Source: Lachnoclostridium sp. (lineage in GTDB: Bacteria; Bacillota; Clostridia; Lachnospirales; Lachnospiraceae). From it: a stretch of DNA of 6,274 nt. Shown here one piece after another: positions 4,917 through 6,274 of the stretch; position 1 is the first letter of the stretch; each line of letters begins with the position of its first letter. Location: NCBI GenBank assembly GCA_003445895.1, contig DMCD01000008.1, positions 1-6,274 on the forward strand. Direction: 5' to 3'. Position numbers and translations under genes: made by a program. Under the pieces are notes generated by a model, which was given only the letters and a program-made list of their open reading frames with translations, ran no database searches and had not been told where the DNA came from.

Positions 4917-6274
4917 TTGAATATTGCACAGGTAATTACGCAGGAGCTGGGGATATCCCCGCAGCAGACCGAGGCGGTCATCCGCCTGATTGACGAAGGA
5001 AATACCATCCCGTTCATTGCCCGGTACCGGAAGGAGATGACCGGCGCGATGAACGATGAGGTACTCCGGAAGTTTGATGAGAGACTCCGGAGCCTCCGCG
5101 CCCTGGAGGAGCGAAGACAGACGGTGCTCACAACCATTGAGGGCCTGGGGCAGCTGACAGATGAGCTGAGGACCCGGGTGGAAGGGGCGATGACCTCTGT
5201 GGAGCTGGAGGATATCTACCGGCCCTACCGGCCGAAGCGCAGAACCAGAGCGATGATCGCGCGGGAGAAGGAGCTTCTCGGCCTTGCCGAGTATATCCTT
5301 TCCGACGCGGCGGTGCCGGCGGAGACGGAGGCCAAGAAGTATGTGGACCCGGAGAAAGAGGTTCCGGATGTCCAGACCGCCCTTTCCATGGCGAAGGATA
5401 TCATCGCGGAGATGGTTTCGGACAACGCGGATTTCCGCACCTTCATCCGGAATATGACTGTGAACGAGGGAATGCTGGTTACCGCGAAGAAGGCTGTGCG
5501 GGCAAATGCTTCCGATACCTCATCGGCCGACGGGAAGGCCGCCGGCAAAGCTTCCTCTGCGAAGGCAGCGGGAAAGACTGCGGAGGTGCAGAACAAGAAG
5601 CTGGCGGACCGGGAGCAGGTCTACGAGAATTATTTTGAATATGAAGAGGCCCTGAAGCGGATTCCGGGACACCGGATTCTGGCCATCAACCGGGGCGAGG
5701 CGGAGAAGTTCCTGACCGTGAAGATCGAAGCGCCCGAGGAGAAGATCCTGGAGCGGCTGTACAAGGCCTTTGGCTGCGGCAAAAACGGGGTGATGGAGAC
5801 GCTGCGGAAGGAAGCCTGCGAGGATGCCTACCGGCGCCTGATTGCGCCTTCCATTGAGACGGAGATAAGGAATGCCCTCACCGAGAAGGCCCAGGACGGT
5901 GCGCTGGAGATTTTCGACAGCAACTTAGAGCAGCTGCTCATGCAGCCGCCCGTTGCCGGAAAGACGGTTCTCGGCTGGGATCCGGCCTTCCGCACCGGCT
6001 GCAAGCTGGCCGTGGTGGATGCGACGGGACAGGTGCTGGATACCGCCGTGATCTATCCGACCGCGCCGCAGATGAAGGTAGCCGAGTCGGAGCGGGTGCT
6101 GGACCGGCTCATTGACCGGTATCATGTAAATGTGATTTCCGTGGGCAATGGCACCGCTTCCCGAGAGTCAGAGCAGGTGATTTCCGATTATCTGAAGAAG
6201 ACGAAAAAACCCGTGCAGTATGTGATTGTCAATGAGGCCGGCGCCAGTGTATATTCCGCCAGCGCCGCGGGAAC
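4917..6274 (+). CDS. tex: Tex family S1 RNA-binding protein, N-terminal part (3' end outside window)
   Basis: Tex is a conserved cytoplasmic nucleic-acid-binding protein linked to transcription and toxin-gene expression; its exact role is unsettled. The window holds 452 codons of a protein usually about 710-780 residues long. The frame is open to the edge. Seen in order: an N-terminal helical region with IPFIARYRKEMTGAMNDE (31-48); DIYRPYRPKRRTRA (99-112), a hallmark Tex block; a second conserved stretch with RIPGHRILAINRGE (248-261); and the start of the YqgF-like (RNase H fold) domain with VLGWDPAFRTGCKLAVVD (351-368). The helix-hairpin-helix and C-terminal S1 domains would follow outside the window. 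The start is TTG 4917, set by AAGGAG at 4903-4908. Odd: a low-complexity Ala/Ser/Gly/Lys-rich segment at about 197-228 lies between the N-terminal region and the PGHR block and looks like an insert. Confidence 0.95.
   Translation, partial: MNIAQVITQELGISPQQTEAVIRLIDEGNTIPFIARYRKEMTGAMNDEVLRKFDERLRSLRALEERRQTVLTTIEGLGQLTDELRTRVEGAMTSVELEDIYRPYRPKRRTRAMIAREKELLGLAEYILSDAAVPAETEAKKYVDPEKEVPDVQTALSMAKDIIAEMVSDNADFRTFIRNMTVNEGMLVTAKKAVRANASDTSSADGKAAGKASSAKAAGKTAEVQNKKLADREQVYENYFEYEEALKRIPGHRILAINRGEAEKFLTVKIEAPEEKILERLYKAFGCGKNGVMETLRKEACEDAYRRLIAPSIETEIRNALTEKAQDGALEIFDSNLEQLLMQPPVAGKTVLGWDPAFRTGCKLAVVDATGQVLDTAVIYPTAPQMKVAESERVLDRLIDRYHVNVISVGNGTASRESEQVISDYLKKTKKPVQYVIVNEAGASVYSASAAG

Noticed and set aside
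5225..5596. Minus-strand open frame of 123 codons inside tex
   Set aside because: It is Ala/Ser/Phe-rich, antisense to conserved Tex blocks, and has no domain signature.

Overview
The window looks like chromosomal DNA from a Gram-positive anaerobe of the class Clostridia, most likely Lachnospiraceae-like. This is inferred from strong AGGAGG-type ribosome binding sites, TTG start codons, GC-rich codon use, and protein families typical of that group (ornithine-racemase-type fold III enzyme, Lactobacillus-type proline iminopeptidase, Clostridia-like Tex). I see no mobile element, phage gene, CRISPR array, tRNA or rRNA.

Layout. Bases 1-176 (+) hold the C-terminal end of a probable GNAT acetyltransferase. 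Bases 276-1343 (+) encode an ornithine/alanine-racemase family PLP enzyme that should start at a TTG, not at the upstream ATG. It is followed by an AEC-family permease (1434-2393, +). A palindrome-rich gap of about 175 bp ends in a strong hairpin that can terminate transcription from both sides. On the minus strand, an IclR-family regulator (2569-3324) is preceded by, and overlaps by 4 bases with, a small membrane-anchored, Ala/Glu/Lys-rich helical protein (3321-3746). A 270-bp AT-richer gap with divergent promoters separates this pair from a proline iminopeptidase (4017-4904, +) and, 12 bases after it, tex (TTG start at 4917, running off the right edge).

How the genes may work together (inference). 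The racemase and permease probably form a co-transcribed amino-acid module. The IclR regulator sits between the two plus-strand groups: convergent to the permease, and in the operon divergent from pip-tex. It is therefore a candidate local regulator, and an inverted repeat just downstream of the pip promoter is a possible operator. The proline iminopeptidase releases N-terminal proline from peptides in the cytoplasm. Tex is a housekeeping nucleic-acid-binding protein that probably shares the pip transcript.

Most of the window is ordinary core-genome sequence. The least explained parts are the coiled-coil membrane protein translationally coupled to the IclR regulator, the palindrome cluster at 2409-2490, and a low-complexity insert in Tex.
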